From assembly GCA_958295925.1 (NCBI GenBank), contig CATQHL010000001.1, positions 340,676 to 404,675 of the forward strand: a DNA stretch of 64,000 nucleotides, read 5' to 3'. Under the pieces are notes generated by a model. The model saw only the letters and a program-made list of their open reading frames with translations. It ran no database searches and had not been told where the DNA came from. The translations under genes were made by a program, and so were the position numbers. Shown in pieces: positions 25,077 to 34,233 of the stretch (position 1 is its first letter; each line of letters opens with the position of its first letter). This stretch comes from an uncultured Acidimicrobiales bacterium (GTDB lineage: Bacteria > Actinomycetota > Acidimicrobiia > Acidimicrobiales > CATQHL01).

Positions 25077-26033
25077 GTGGCCGACGCACGCACCCGCCGC
25101 AAGCTCGAAGACCTTTTAAACCTCAACCACGAGGTTGTCTACGGCGAGGCGGAGCAGATCTCCCCGCTGATTAGTCGGGTGACCGCCCCGAACCCCGGCC
25201 CCTTTACTTTCAAGGGCACCGGCACCTACCTCGTGGGGCACGACGAGTTGGCCGTTATAGACCCTGGCCCTGCCATCGGGGATCACGTGGACGCACTTTT
25301 GAAGGCAGCCAGGGGCCGGAGGATCACAAAGATTCTCGTCACCCACACCCACGCCGATCACTCCCCAGCGTCTCGTCCCCTCGCACGAGCGACCGGGGCG
25401 GAGGTTCTGGGATTCGGGCCCCACCCCGCTGCCGAACACTCCGCCGCAGCCGAAGTTGAGGAGGGCGGCGACTTCGCCTTCAGGCCGGACAGGGAACTTT
25501 CACACGGCGATGTGACAGCGGGTGCAGGCTGGACGTTGGAGTGCCTGCACACGCCCGGCCACATTTCAAACCACCTCTGCTTCGCCCTCCTCGAGGAGCG
25601 GGCGCTCTTCACCGGCGATCATGTGATGGGCTGGTCGTCGGTGGTCATCGTCCCCCCCGACGGAAGCCTGGGCGACTACCTGAAGAGCCTGGAACTGCTG
25701 AAACTGAGGGCAGGGCTGGACCGCGTCTACTATCCCGCCCACGGCCCGGCCGTCGCCAGCCCAGGGGAACTCGTCGATGCGCTGCTCGAACACCGAAGGG
25801 GGCGCAGCCAGGAAATCGTCAGGCAACTAGGGGAACTCGATGGCGCCGGCATCCCCGAGCTGACCTCCCGGATTTATGAGGGGCTGCAACCTGATCTGGT
25901 TCCTGCCGCCGAAATGACGGTCTGGGCACACCTGAGGCATCTGGTGGAACAAGAGGTCGTCAGCGCGGACGGAGGCTCTCTCGGGCTGGAATCCAGCTAC
26001 CGCCGAAGGGCGTCTGGCGACGACGGCGACTAG
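25077..26033 (+). CDS. Metallo-beta-lactamase-fold hydrolase (LACTB2-like)
   Basis: The 318-residue protein carries the metal-binding motif THTHADHS, TPGHISNH, TGDHVMGWSS and YYPAHGP, as in LACTB2/YcbL-type hydrolases. A C-terminal segment (about 235-295) looks like the winged-helix tail often found in that group (LTSRIYEGLQPDL; MTVWAHLRHLVEQEVV). Hydrolysis of a thioester, lactone or nucleic-acid end is possible. Start is GTG 25077. It is divergent from the old yellow enzyme gene. Confidence 0.87.
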   Translation: MADARTRRKLEDLLNLNHEVVYGEAEQISPLISRVTAPNPGPFTFKGTGTYLVGHDELAVIDPGPAIGDHVDALLKAARGRRITKILVTHTHADHSPASRPLARATGAEVLGFGPHPAAEHSAAAEVEEGGDFAFRPDRELSHGDVTAGAGWTLECLHTPGHISNHLCFALLEERALFTGDHVMGWSSVVIVPPDGSLGDYLKSLELLKLRAGLDRVYYPAHGPAVASPGELVDALLEHRRGRSQEIVRQLGELDGAGIPELTSRIYEGLQPDLVPAAEMTVWAHLRHLVEQEVVSADGGSLGLESSYRRRASGDDGD

Positions 26034-26133
26034 CCGGGCGGTGCGGGCGATTCCGCCGGGTGGCGGCTGCCCGGCCCTTATGGATATCTTGCTCCGGCCA
26101 AAGGGCAATCCCAGGCGGCCAAGTGGCTGTGGG

Positions 26134-27132
26134 CTAATTCGAAACGAGGGCCGAGAAGCGTCGCATCCACTCCACGGAGAGCTTGTCGGCCTGAACGCTC
26201 ACGAGTTCGGTGGCCCGCAGCGGCAGCACCCCGCCGAGCCGCTCCAGCATCGCCTTGTCCTCGGCGGCGATGGCCTTGTCAAGCTTCAGCACCTCGTCTT
26301 CGGGCACCGAAAAGTCGTCGTTGCGCCAAACCACGAACGTGAAGTAGGAAGTCACGTCGTCTATGGGGGTGGACAGCAGCAGCAGGACGTGCACCAGCCC
26401 CGTCTCGTAGTGGATGGTGCTGCGACAGTGGAACGGCATGGAAAATCCGCTTGACATCTTCCGGTAGACCACTGCCTCGTCCTGGCCGGAGGTGCTCAGC
26501 GCCAGGTCGGGGTTTGAGGCCCTCACGTCGTACCAGTATCCGAAGAAGCCCTTGTCGAGCTGCAACATGTCCAGTCGAGGCACCTCCTGGTCGGTGGCTC
26601 CGCCGAAAGTGCCTGAATGGACGAACGGAAAGTGCGTGAAGTCCAGGAAGTTGTCGACCATGCGGGTGGAGGAGACATTCCAGATGTCCACTTCGGGGTT
26701 GATGCGCCTGAAGGAAGGGTCGTCCTCCCACGGGACGTAGGGAATGTCCATCTCCGGGGCACCTGGACACACCCAGATGAGTCCGTACTTCTCGGCGACG
26801 TTCACCGCCTCGAGGTGTGCACGCGGGGGGATGGGAATGCCCTTCTGCGAGGAGGGGACGCTCACGCAGCGCCCACCTGTGCTGAACTGCCACCCGTGAT
26901 AGCAGCACTCCAGGCAGCCGTCCTTCACGTTCCCCGCCGATAGAGGCGCCTCGCGGTGGCTGCATCGGTCGGGCACACCCACCAGTTCGCCTTCGGGGTC
27001 ACGCCAGATGGCGTAGTCCTCGCCAAGCAGCGTCACCTTCAGGGGGCCGGGGTCTGCGTCGCTCGAAAGGGCAACGCAGTACCAGGCGTTCGCGAGCGCC
27101 TGCTTGCCTGCAAATACATGCGTCTGCGTCAC
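26134..27132 (-). CDS. Rieske-type aromatic ring-hydroxylating oxygenase, alpha subunit
   Basis: The 332-residue oxygenase has an N-terminal Rieske domain with CSHREAPLSAG and CCYHGWQF (Cys-x-His and Cys-x2-His ligands). The catalytic domain has the mononuclear iron motif DNFLDFTHFPFVHSG. The length and architecture fit VanA-like or pheophorbide-type monooxygenases that act in demethylation or hydroxylation. GTG start at 27132 with GAGG six bases before. No ferredoxin reductase gene is adjacent, so electrons must come from elsewhere. Divergent from the VOC genes. Confidence 0.9.
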   Translation of the reverse strand: MTQTHVFAGKQALANAWYCVALSSDADPGPLKVTLLGEDYAIWRDPEGELVGVPDRCSHREAPLSAGNVKDGCLECCYHGWQFSTGGRCVSVPSSQKGIPIPPRAHLEAVNVAEKYGLIWVCPGAPEMDIPYVPWEDDPSFRRINPEVDIWNVSSTRMVDNFLDFTHFPFVHSGTFGGATDQEVPRLDMLQLDKGFFGYWYDVRASNPDLALSTSGQDEAVVYRKMSSGFSMPFHCRSTIHYETGLVHVLLLLSTPIDDVTSYFTFVVWRNDDFSVPEDEVLKLDKAIAAEDKAMLERLGGVLPLRATELVSVQADKLSVEWMRRFSALVSN

Positions 27133-27285
27133 TACAACCTCACTTTCCGGGGCAACCCCTATGGGCGATCTTCAGGGCAACCCCTCGTCGCCTTTCCCAT
27201 TACTCTACCACTAGGTATATTTACCCTGCCGGAGGAACCGTTACCTGCGGCTTTCATATCACCTGAAGCGTGGAAAGGCGGCCAA

Positions 27286-27774
27286 ATGACTTACCCCAAC
27301 ACACTGATTTTCGTTGACTTCCCCAGCGACGACCCAGAGGCCTCTGGACGCTTCTACGAAGAGGTGTTCGGCTGGGAGGTCGAAGGTCGCCCGGCAGGGG
27401 TCTTCCACCGAATTGTCCCTGGGGAGGAGTTCCTGCTGGACGACAAGCCCTCCGGGGTGGGCAACCTGCATATGGGCATCCACAACGTGTCCAACGCCCG
27501 CCCGTATCCCGACCCGGAAGGGACGGAGCCTCGCACCCTGAGCCTGGAAGGCCGCACCTCCCGCACCTGGGTGATGGTGAGCGACGACGACTCTGCGGAC
27601 CGGATTTTGGAGACCGCCCTGCGCCTTGGCGCAAAGGAACTCTGGCGAGACCACTACTGGGCGGAGTTCAACGGCTTCAACTGCGCCTTCAAAGACCCCT
27701 GGGGAAACACGTTTGTGTTGTGGACAAAGGGCGGGGACGACCCGCAGATTCCCGAGGGATTCACCAACGAGTAG
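27286..27774 (+). CDS. VOC (glyoxalase/dioxygenase-fold) family protein
   Basis: The 162-residue protein has the VOC pattern: TLIFVDFPSDDPEASGRFYE with EVFGWEVEG, then a second half with ADRILETALRLGAKELWRDH and AFKDPWGNTFVLWTKGG. ATG 27286 (MTYPNT) is chosen over a much longer upstream frame because that frame runs back over the Rieske gene. Metal ligands are not obvious at all usual positions, so enzyme or binding protein remains open. First of two co-directional VOC genes. Confidence 0.78.
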   Translation: MTYPNTLIFVDFPSDDPEASGRFYEEVFGWEVEGRPAGVFHRIVPGEEFLLDDKPSGVGNLHMGIHNVSNARPYPDPEGTEPRTLSLEGRTSRTWVMVSDDDSADRILETALRLGAKELWRDHYWAEFNGFNCAFKDPWGNTFVLWTKGGDDPQIPEGFTNE

Positions 27775-27823
27775 CAGCATGTAGCATGAGGATTGCGACC
27801 ACAAGCCAGGAAGGAGCAGGTCT

Positions 27824-28375
27824 ATGACAACTCTTGATTCGCAAATGGCGCGCCAAGCCGAGGAACTCCGCCGTGCTGTCGGGCTGAAAGACCACGAGGG
27901 GGAACGTCCCGACCACTTCCCATTTCATCCCAGCTCCCCCCGCTGGACGCACATAGCCCTGCCCTGTTCCGATATTGGCGCCTCCATTGAGTGGTATGAG
28001 AAGTTCACTCCCCTGGAACTGCTGGATCGGCGCACCGACATCATGGGGCACGGGGCGTGGCTGGGACACCCTGACTCGGTGGAGAACCCATTCATCCTGG
28101 TGCTTGTGCAGTTCCTGGCTGACAAGGGCAAGGGGCCGCTGGGTCTGCTAACGCCCTTCGCCCATCTGGGCATGGAGCTTCCGAGCCTGGAGGCGGTGGA
28201 GGAGATGGCCCGCCGGGGCGAGGAGGGGTGCTGCCTCTACATGAAGCCCACGGAGATGCCACCGCCAGTGGGTTACATCTGTGCCCTCAAAGACCCCGAC
28301 GGAAACGTAATCGAGTACTCATACGACCAGGGGGTCTACTCCACGGCACGCACTGTCTGGGGCAACGGGGACTAG
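27824..28375 (+). CDS. VOC family protein
   Basis: The 183-residue protein has a VOC domain after a roughly 40-residue N-terminal extension: RWTHIALPCSDIGASIEWYE (first-half His and entry helix), LGMELPSLEAVEEMARRGEE, and GYICALKDPDGNVIEYSYDQG with the terminal Glu ligand. ATG 27824 is preceded by GAAGGAG. It follows the other VOC gene by 49 bases, so the two probably form an operon divergent from the Rieske oxygenase. Substrate unknown. Confidence 0.82.
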   Translation: MTTLDSQMARQAEELRRAVGLKDHEGERPDHFPFHPSSPRWTHIALPCSDIGASIEWYEKFTPLELLDRRTDIMGHGAWLGHPDSVENPFILVLVQFLADKGKGPLGLLTPFAHLGMELPSLEAVEEMARRGEEGCCLYMKPTEMPPPVGYICALKDPDGNVIEYSYDQGVYSTARTVWGNGD

Positions 28376-28377
28376 CC

Positions 28378-28397
28378 GCCGGTCAGGAGCGACCGGC
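28378..28397. terminator. Hairpin between convergent VOC and LLM genes
   Basis: GCCGGTC (28378-28384) and GACCGGC (28391-28397) form a perfect seven-base-pair stem with loop AGGAGC just after the VOC stop. There is no T-tract. It is a plausible transcription end between convergent genes. Confidence 0.45.
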
Positions 28398-28458
28398 CTG
28401 GGCAGGGGGCAGGGCAACGAGGTACGAATAACAGAAGACCGCAGCCCCTCGGCGGGCG

Positions 28459-29547
28459 TCAAGCCCGCAGCGCGAAAATTACCTCCCCCGCCCCGAGGAT
28501 GGTCTCCGCCAGTCCCTCAGATGCGCTTGGGCGAGCCGTTGCCGCCAAGTTCAGGCTGAACGACCTGAAGCCCAGGTCGCAGAGAGCGCTCATCTGCTGA
28601 GCGCATTCGGAGGGAGTCCCTGCAACGGCAAAGCGACGCACCATGTCGTCGTCAATGAGGTCGAAAATCTCCGGGGGATCAAAGCGGTCGTGGTCGAAGT
28701 ACCAGCCGGTGGCCTCGGCGAGGCAGGCTTGCAGCCGCTGATGGAAGTCGGCCCCCACTCCCAGATCGGGCGGTCGGACTATGTCGATGTAGTGGGCTGC
28801 GTAACGCTTTACGCTGCGCCGGGCGAATTCCCCGTCGGCGCTCACGCAGAGGGTGAGCCGCGGGCAGACCTCCAGGGTCTCCAGCGGACGATGAGAGCGC
28901 GCCGCCCCCTCCGCCAGCCACCCCCGGTACTGGGCCGCTGTCTCCGCAGACCAGAAGCGGGCGCCGATCAGAACCCGATCGGCCACCTCCCCGCCGAGCC
29001 GCATCACGCCGGCGCTGCGGGTTCCCACCGCCACCTTGGGCACCACGCGCGGCGGCGTCTTCAGGCGGGCATCGGTCATCTGAAAGATCTCGCCCCTGTG
29101 TTCAAGCGTCTCCCCGCCCCAAAGCGCCCGGCAGATTTGAATCGTTTCCCTAAGGGCCTGCGCGGGGCGCGGGCAACTCAGCCCGACCGCCTCCAGGCCC
29201 GCACCCACCCCTATGCCAAGGAAAGCCCGACCGCCGCTGGAGTCACTGAGGGTGGCCAGGTTGGCTGCCAGCACGGCAGGATGGCGGGTGTAGGGGTTGG
29301 TTACCATCGGCCCTATCTCCAGGCGCTGTGTCGCTTCTGAGCAAAGCGCAATCAGCACGAAGCAGTCGTGCCACAACACCACGTCTGAGATGCCCAGCCT
29401 GTCGAAGTCGGCAGCCTCAACCTCCCTGGCCAGGTCGACCGCCTCTGCAGGCGTGAACCCGGGCGAGAACTCGGCTTCGAACCTCAAGGGCCGTGCAGCC
29501 GCCTCGCAGCGGCCGCCTGCCCCCTGGCCCTCGCCGAAGTTGGTCAC
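28459..29547 (-). CDS. LLM class flavin-dependent oxidoreductase (possibly F420-dependent)
   Basis: The 362-residue luciferase-like TIM barrel has EFSPGFTPAEAVDLAREVEA, IGPMVTNPYTRHPAVLAANL, SGGRAFLGIGVGAGLEAVGL and FAVAGTPSECAQQMSALCD, as in F420-dependent or FMN-dependent LLM enzymes. Which cofactor is used cannot be told from the sequence. GTG start at 29547. It lies 15 bases after the amidohydrolase gene and is likely its operon partner. Confidence 0.85.
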   Translation of the reverse strand: MTNFGEGQGAGGRCEAAARPLRFEAEFSPGFTPAEAVDLAREVEAADFDRLGISDVVLWHDCFVLIALCSEATQRLEIGPMVTNPYTRHPAVLAANLATLSDSSGGRAFLGIGVGAGLEAVGLSCPRPAQALRETIQICRALWGGETLEHRGEIFQMTDARLKTPPRVVPKVAVGTRSAGVMRLGGEVADRVLIGARFWSAETAAQYRGWLAEGAARSHRPLETLEVCPRLTLCVSADGEFARRSVKRYAAHYIDIVRPPDLGVGADFHQRLQACLAEATGWYFDHDRFDPPEIFDLIDDDMVRRFAVAGTPSECAQQMSALCDLGFRSFSLNLAATARPSASEGLAETILGAGEVIFALRA

Positions 29548-29562
29548 AGCCAGCGTCGCTGC

Positions 29563-31005
29563 CTAAATGACAGGGAACTTGGCAAGGTCGGGAAGGCCGG
29601 AGCGCAGGCAGATTGCCTCCCCCGCCTCCTGGCACTGCGCCCAGAGGCGCTCCTCGTCGACGCTCAGCATCCGTCCGTCCTCCACCACCCTGTTGCCGTC
29701 CACGAACACAGTGTGGACGCTGCGCCCGTCTGCTGACCACACCAACTGGTTCATTACGTTCAGCAGCGGCCGCCACTCGGGGCGGTCGGTGTCGTGCAAC
29801 ACGATGTCGGCCTTCTTCCCCGCCTCAAGTGAGCCGATCTCCCCTTCCATCCCCAGCGCCTTCGCCCCGGAGAGGGTGGCCATCTCGAATGCCATCTCCG
29901 CCGGAAACATCTGCGGATCGCAGCGGGCGTCCTTGAAGATGCCTGCCACCAGGTAAGTGGCGCGCATCAGGTCGGAGTAGTTGGAGGCGTTGTTGCCGTC
30001 GGTTCCAATGGCCACGTTCACGCCCGCGCGCACCATCTCGGGCATCTTCCCCACCTGCGTCACGCCGTAAGCCACCTTCAGGGCGGTTGTGGGGCAGTGC
30101 GCAACCGACGCCCCTGTCTCCGCCAGCGTCGCCACCTCCCGGTCATCTACTCGGACGCAGTGGGTGAGCGCCGTGTTCCGGCTCAGCACACCCAATTCGG
30201 CCAGGTGGTGGATGGGGCGCTGCCCGAACTCCGCCAGGAAGCCGTCGGGATCCATCTGAGCCGGCGACATGTGAAAGCTCAGCCCCACGCCGTGCTCGTC
30301 GGCAAGAGCGCGTGCCGCCTGCCAGAGCGGATCGGACGCCGTCGTGTGGCCAACGAGGATCGCCCAGGCCGAGATGCGCGCCCCGTTCGCCGAGGCGAAG
30401 TCCTCCAGGTCGCTCTCGAGGGAGGCGATGGCCTCGTCGGTGTTGCGGCGGTAGACGTCCGGCTCGGGCGGGATGTCCCATGTCCAGCGCCCCACGCGCC
30501 CCCTGATGCCGACACTCGAGAGGGCGTCGATCACGTCCTCCAGGAAACGGATGGTGCCCGCCTCAAGGAAGCAGGTGGTCCCGGTTCTCAGCATCTCCAC
30601 CGCCGCAAGGGTTGCCGAGAGGCGTTCGTCGGCGGCCGTGTAGGTGGAGTACAGCGGGCAGAGCCAGCCGAAGACGTTCTCCTCAAACATTATGTCGTCG
30701 GGAACGTATCCCCTGGTGAGAGGCTCGCCAGTGATGTGGATGTGCGAGTTCACCAACCCGGGGGTGGCCACGAAGCGCTCCCCGCCTGCCTCCTCGTCGG
30801 CTTCGTATCGCAGCCGAAGCTCCGACTCCGGGCCTACGGCGACAATCCGATCCCCGTTCACGGCCACCGCCCCCCGTCGGATGATGTCGCGGGTCGCGTT
30901 CATTGTCACCACATGCCCGGCTCTGATGAGGGTGTCGACGCGCTCGGGGGGCGTTGTGGCGGGGTATGCGGAGGCTGCGACGGGTTCTGGCGTGATCTCG
31001 GTCAT
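29563..31005 (-). CDS. Amidohydrolase family protein (TRZ/ATZ, SAH-deaminase-like)
   Basis: The 480-residue metal hydrolase has the amidohydrolase ligand set: PGLVNSHIHITGEPLTRGY, GVGLSFHMSPAQMD, NTALTHCVRVDDRE and VNVAIGTDGNNASNYSDLMR. It ends with KALGMEGEIGSLEAGKKADI. Members remove amino or chloro groups from purines, S-adenosylhomocysteine, triazines or open cyclic amidines. ATG at 31005. Gene context (BMP-type importer, hyuAB3, methyltransferase) suggests an N-heterocycle, but that is inference. Confidence 0.88.
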   Translation of the reverse strand: MTEITPEPVAASAYPATTPPERVDTLIRAGHVVTMNATRDIIRRGAVAVNGDRIVAVGPESELRLRYEADEEAGGERFVATPGLVNSHIHITGEPLTRGYVPDDIMFEENVFGWLCPLYSTYTAADERLSATLAAVEMLRTGTTCFLEAGTIRFLEDVIDALSSVGIRGRVGRWTWDIPPEPDVYRRNTDEAIASLESDLEDFASANGARISAWAILVGHTTASDPLWQAARALADEHGVGLSFHMSPAQMDPDGFLAEFGQRPIHHLAELGVLSRNTALTHCVRVDDREVATLAETGASVAHCPTTALKVAYGVTQVGKMPEMVRAGVNVAIGTDGNNASNYSDLMRATYLVAGIFKDARCDPQMFPAEMAFEMATLSGAKALGMEGEIGSLEAGKKADIVLHDTDRPEWRPLLNVMNQLVWSADGRSVHTVFVDGNRVVEDGRMLSVDEERLWAQCQEAGEAICLRSGLPDLAKFPVI

Positions 31006-31031
31006 TTGCCCATATTAGAAGAGCAGCATCT

Positions 31032-31080
31032 GGCGGGGCAGGGCGGGGCAGGGCGGGGCGAGGCGGGGAGCGGGACGGGG
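31032..31080. repeat. G-rich repeat tract between amidohydrolase and methyltransferase genes
   Basis: The plus strand has three close copies of GGGCGGGGCA-like decamers and further GGGG runs, a strong potential G-quadruplex. The transcript of the flanking minus-strand genes is therefore C-rich and G-poor here, as is seen at Rho loading sites. Either may lower expression of the amidohydrolase behind it. Confidence 0.6.
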
Positions 31081-31094
31081 ATGCTGGGAGCGGG

Positions 31095-32174
31095 TTAGTC
31101 GGCGGAGGTCTTCAGCCTTGCGACGAAGAGTTGCTGGGCGGGAATCGGCTCAATCAGCCGGAGGTCTTCGAATCCAGCCTCGCGCAACCAGCCGGCGAAC
31201 TCCGAATAGGTGAAGACGGTGCCATGACGGGTTGCTGCCATCATCACCGCCCGCATCAGCACGGCGTGCGGGCTGCGGGTGGGCTCTGCGCTGCGGAAAT
31301 AGTCCGCAACCCAGATCAACCCGCCGGGTCGCAGCGCGCCGGCCGCCCGTCGGATAAGCGACCTCGCCCCCGCCTGCCCTTCGGTACGGCAGACATGCCC
31401 AAGCACGACAACGTCAAAGGAGTTATCGGGAATGGCTACAGAATGGAAGTCGCCTGGCAGGAACTCGCAGCGACCCAGCAGGCCTCTTTCGGACATCTCG
31501 CGGCGGGCCAAGGCCAACACTTCGGGCAGATCGTTCACCACGGCGGTGGCCGCTGTACATGCGGTGAGCACGGCGATGCTCCAGGGCGCTGCCCCCGCTC
31601 CCAGGTCAAGCACCCTGGGATTGCGCAGCCTGCCGTAGCCCAGTCGGCTCTCGGCTCTCGTGGCCGCCCTCAGCACAGTGGTGAAGGTGCCCTCCACGAG
31701 GGGGCCGTAGAAGGCTGCCATGTCGTCTTCAACAGGCGCCGAGGGTGCGCCTGCGCGCACGGTTTCCGCCATCCGCTCCCAGTTGGCCAGCGGACCCGGG
31801 GCGACTCCTATCAGATCTGACATCGAAGCCGCTCCGTCGCGGCAGAGGTAGCGACGGGCGCAGTCGTTGAGCTGGTAGCGGCCTTTGTGCAGTTCCAGGA
31901 AACCAAGCACGACCAGGGCGTCCGCCACGGCCTCCGTATGCTCGGCGGAGCTTTCCAGCGACGTTGCCAGATCTTGCGCCGACTGCGGCCCAGCCTCTCT
32001 GAGCGACTCAAAAAGGCCAAGCTCCAAGGCAGCCAGCAGGAGCCAGTAGGAGCCCAACCCGAAGATGACGCCCCAGACAGGGGCGGAGGGAGGCGGCTTT
32101 ACGTCGCTCCAGGGTCGCCCCTGCTGCGCCATCGTGTGCGATTTCTTAAGCTCCGGGTAGGGCGAGTCGGCCAT
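31095..32174 (-). CDS. Class I SAM-dependent methyltransferase (O-methyltransferase-like)
   Basis: The 359-residue protein has a helical N-terminal dimerisation/winged-helix part (LAALELGLFESLREAGPQSA, ALVVLGFLELHKGRYQLND) and a Rossmann methyltransferase domain with motif I VLDLGAGAAPWSIAVL, DLPEVLALARREM and VVVLGHVCRTEGQAG. This is the plan of hydroxyneurosporene/acetylserotonin-type O-methyltransferases. Start ATG 32174 (MADSPYPE) removes overlap with the MDR gene; ATG 32132 (MAQQGRPW) is an alternative. Acceptor unknown. Confidence 0.82.
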   Translation of the reverse strand: MADSPYPELKKSHTMAQQGRPWSDVKPPPSAPVWGVIFGLGSYWLLLAALELGLFESLREAGPQSAQDLATSLESSAEHTEAVADALVVLGFLELHKGRYQLNDCARRYLCRDGAASMSDLIGVAPGPLANWERMAETVRAGAPSAPVEDDMAAFYGPLVEGTFTTVLRAATRAESRLGYGRLRNPRVLDLGAGAAPWSIAVLTACTAATAVVNDLPEVLALARREMSERGLLGRCEFLPGDFHSVAIPDNSFDVVVLGHVCRTEGQAGARSLIRRAAGALRPGGLIWVADYFRSAEPTRSPHAVLMRAVMMAATRHGTVFTYSEFAGWLREAGFEDLRLIEPIPAQQLFVARLKTSAD

Positions 32175-32208
32175 TGCGACAGCTGACCCAGGCACTCGCA
32201 GGCAGGCG

Positions 32209-33243
32209 TTAGGGACGCAGCAGAATCTTGCCGAACGCCTCGCCCGCGGCCAGGCGACTGTGCGCTTCCGAAGCTGCCTCCAGCGGCATGATTGAGTCGA
32301 CCTCGGCGGAGAAGCCCTTCTTGCAGTAGTTCGCCCAGGCGGGCGCGAACTCCTCATGCCGGTAGGGGTCGGAGCCCAGGACGGATAGCCCAAAGTGGTA
32401 AAAGTGGCCCAGGGAGGGGATATCCACCCTGTCGCCTGTGGTGTTGCCGCAGGTCACCAGGCGCCCGCCGGGGGCGAGGGAAAAGATCGAAGCCTCCCAT
32501 AGGGCGGCCCCAACGTGATCCAACACCATGTCCACTCCCCTGCCATCGGTTGCCTGGCGTGCCCAGGAAACCACGTCCTCACTGCGATTGTTCGCGGTGG
32601 CTTCGGCGCCGATCTTCAGCCCCCGGGCGCACTTGGCCTCGCTTCCGGCGGTGGCAAGCACCCTCGCCCCGGCGGCGGCGGCGAGCTGGATGGCTGCGGA
32701 TGACACCCCGCTGCCCGCTGCGTGGATGAGGACTGTCTCCCCCGCTTTCAGCCCGCCTACCTCAAACAGGCCGTGGCAGGCGGTCATCCAGCAGGTCGGG
32801 AACACAACGGCCCGCTCAAGGCTGACGTCGGGGGGGATCAGATGGACATGGCTTGACGGAGCCAGGCAGCGTTCGGCGTAACCGCCGTCGACCGTGGCCC
32901 CCACCACGGCCAGGTCCCCCTGAAGATCGCCCCGACCGGCGTAGGCGGCACCCTCCGGCACCCCGCTGAGGGACGGATCCAGCACCACCCGATCACCCTG
33001 CCTTATTCCGCTCACGGCATCACCAACCTCATCCACCACTCCCGACACGTCCATGCCGGGGATGTGGGGCAGATGGAAGCCAACCATTGTGTACATTCCT
33101 GATCTCTGCAAGAGATCAAGATGGTTCAGCGCCGTGAAACCCACCCGCACCACGACGTCGAGCGGGCCGCACACGGGATCGGGAACTTCCACGTACTTCA
33201 GCTGTTCTGGACCGCCGTGGGCCTCGTAGCGGACTGCTTTCAC
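32209..33243 (-). CDS. MDR family NADPH:quinone-reductase-like oxidoreductase
   Basis: The 344-residue medium-chain reductase begins MKAVRYEAHGGPEQLKYVEV and has FTALNHLDLLQRSG, HIPGMDVSGVVDEVGDAV, and the nucleotide loop VLIHAAGSGVSSAAIQLAAA. The four structural-zinc Cys residues are absent, so it is of the zinc-free quinone oxidoreductase/enoyl reductase type. GTG start at 33243, 51 bases after the second permease gene, suggesting cotranscription with the importer. Confidence 0.85.
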   Translation of the reverse strand: MKAVRYEAHGGPEQLKYVEVPDPVCGPLDVVVRVGFTALNHLDLLQRSGMYTMVGFHLPHIPGMDVSGVVDEVGDAVSGIRQGDRVVLDPSLSGVPEGAAYAGRGDLQGDLAVVGATVDGGYAERCLAPSSHVHLIPPDVSLERAVVFPTCWMTACHGLFEVGGLKAGETVLIHAAGSGVSSAAIQLAAAAGARVLATAGSEAKCARGLKIGAEATANNRSEDVVSWARQATDGRGVDMVLDHVGAALWEASIFSLAPGGRLVTCGNTTGDRVDIPSLGHFYHFGLSVLGSDPYRHEEFAPAWANYCKKGFSAEVDSIMPLEAASEAHSRLAAGEAFGKILLRP

Positions 33244-33294
33244 GGCCGGCGCCTCATCGCACCCCTCCCAGACCTCAACGCAACCCCCGGCGCC

Positions 33295-34230
33295 TCATCG
33301 AAGCCCTCTCACGAATGGCTGCGCAAGTGACTGAGGCTCCCTGATTCGCTTGGAAAATATGGCAAGCACCAGAATCGTGAGCACGTATGGCAGCGCAGAG
33401 AGCATCTCGGAATTGATCTGATAGCCGATGCCGGGCAGGCTGATGCGGAAGGAGTTTACGCTGCCGAACAGCAGACAGCCAAACATCGTCCCCCGCAGCG
33501 TCCAACCCCCGAAGTACACCGCCGCTATGGCGATGAAGCCCTGTCCGCCTACGATGGCGTCCTCGAAGCGCCCGATCCAACCCAGCAGCAGATAACCGCC
33601 CCCCAGGCCGGAGGTAATGCCGGCCACGTAGATCGCCTGGCGGCGACGGGCGTTCACATTCACAGAGGAAACGTCGGCTGCCTGGGGGTTCTCGCCGGCT
33701 GCCCGCACCTCCAGGCCCCAGCGCGTGCGATAGACGACCCACCACATGATCGGGATGAGCGGATACAGAAGATACAGAGGCCAAGGCTGACCGAAGAGGG
33801 CAGGCCCCAGCACGGGGATCTCAACCAGACCAGGCACCTCGAAGACGTGCGCCTTGGGTGAGGCCGGGCTGAGGCTGCTGTTCAGGTAGCTGGCAGTGCC
33901 GGCCACCAGGATGTTGATGGTGAGGCCGACCACGAACTGGTTCACGGTGAGGTTGTGTGAGAGGTGCGCCTGAATCATCACAACCAGCAGCCCCGCGACG
34001 ACGGCGAAGAGCAGGCCCACCCAAATCGAACCCGTAAGGTCACCCCCCACCACGGCGGCGAATGCCCCCGCCAGCATCGCGCCCTCCACGGAGACGTTGA
34101 TGGTGCCGGCCCGCTCGGCCACCCACTCCCCCAACGCCACGAACGCCAGGGCGCAGGCGAAACGCCAGCCGCTTAGGTATGTGGACTCGCTGGAGAGCAC
34201 GTCACCGACCGCCGAGAGGAACTCGCCCAT
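33295..34230 (-). CDS. ABC transporter permease of the BMP/nucleoside type (second permease)
   Basis: The 311-residue permease has GEWVAERAGTINVSVEGAML, FVVGLTINILVAGTASYLNS and GFIAIAAVYFGGWTLRGTMF, characteristic of NupQ/YufQ-type permeases. About eight to nine hydrophobic segments are visible. It starts three bases after the first permease stop and is part of a four-gene importer. Confidence 0.9.
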   Translation of the reverse strand: MGEFLSAVGDVLSSESTYLSGWRFACALAFVALGEWVAERAGTINVSVEGAMLAGAFAAVVGGDLTGSIWVGLLFAVVAGLLVVMIQAHLSHNLTVNQFVVGLTINILVAGTASYLNSSLSPASPKAHVFEVPGLVEIPVLGPALFGQPWPLYLLYPLIPIMWWVVYRTRWGLEVRAAGENPQAADVSSVNVNARRRQAIYVAGITSGLGGGYLLLGWIGRFEDAIVGGQGFIAIAAVYFGGWTLRGTMFGCLLFGSVNSFRISLPGIGYQINSEMLSALPYVLTILVLAIFSKRIREPQSLAQPFVRGLR

Positions 34231-34233
34231 CCG

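Noticed and set aside
27133-27285. Riboswitch between Rieske and VOC genes because of the duplicated GGGCAACCCCT
   Set aside because: The repeat is short and no conserved riboswitch core is visible.
30097-31098. 333-codon plus-strand frame opposite the amidohydrolase
   Set aside because: Antisense shadow; the amidohydrolase metal motifs are on the minus strand.
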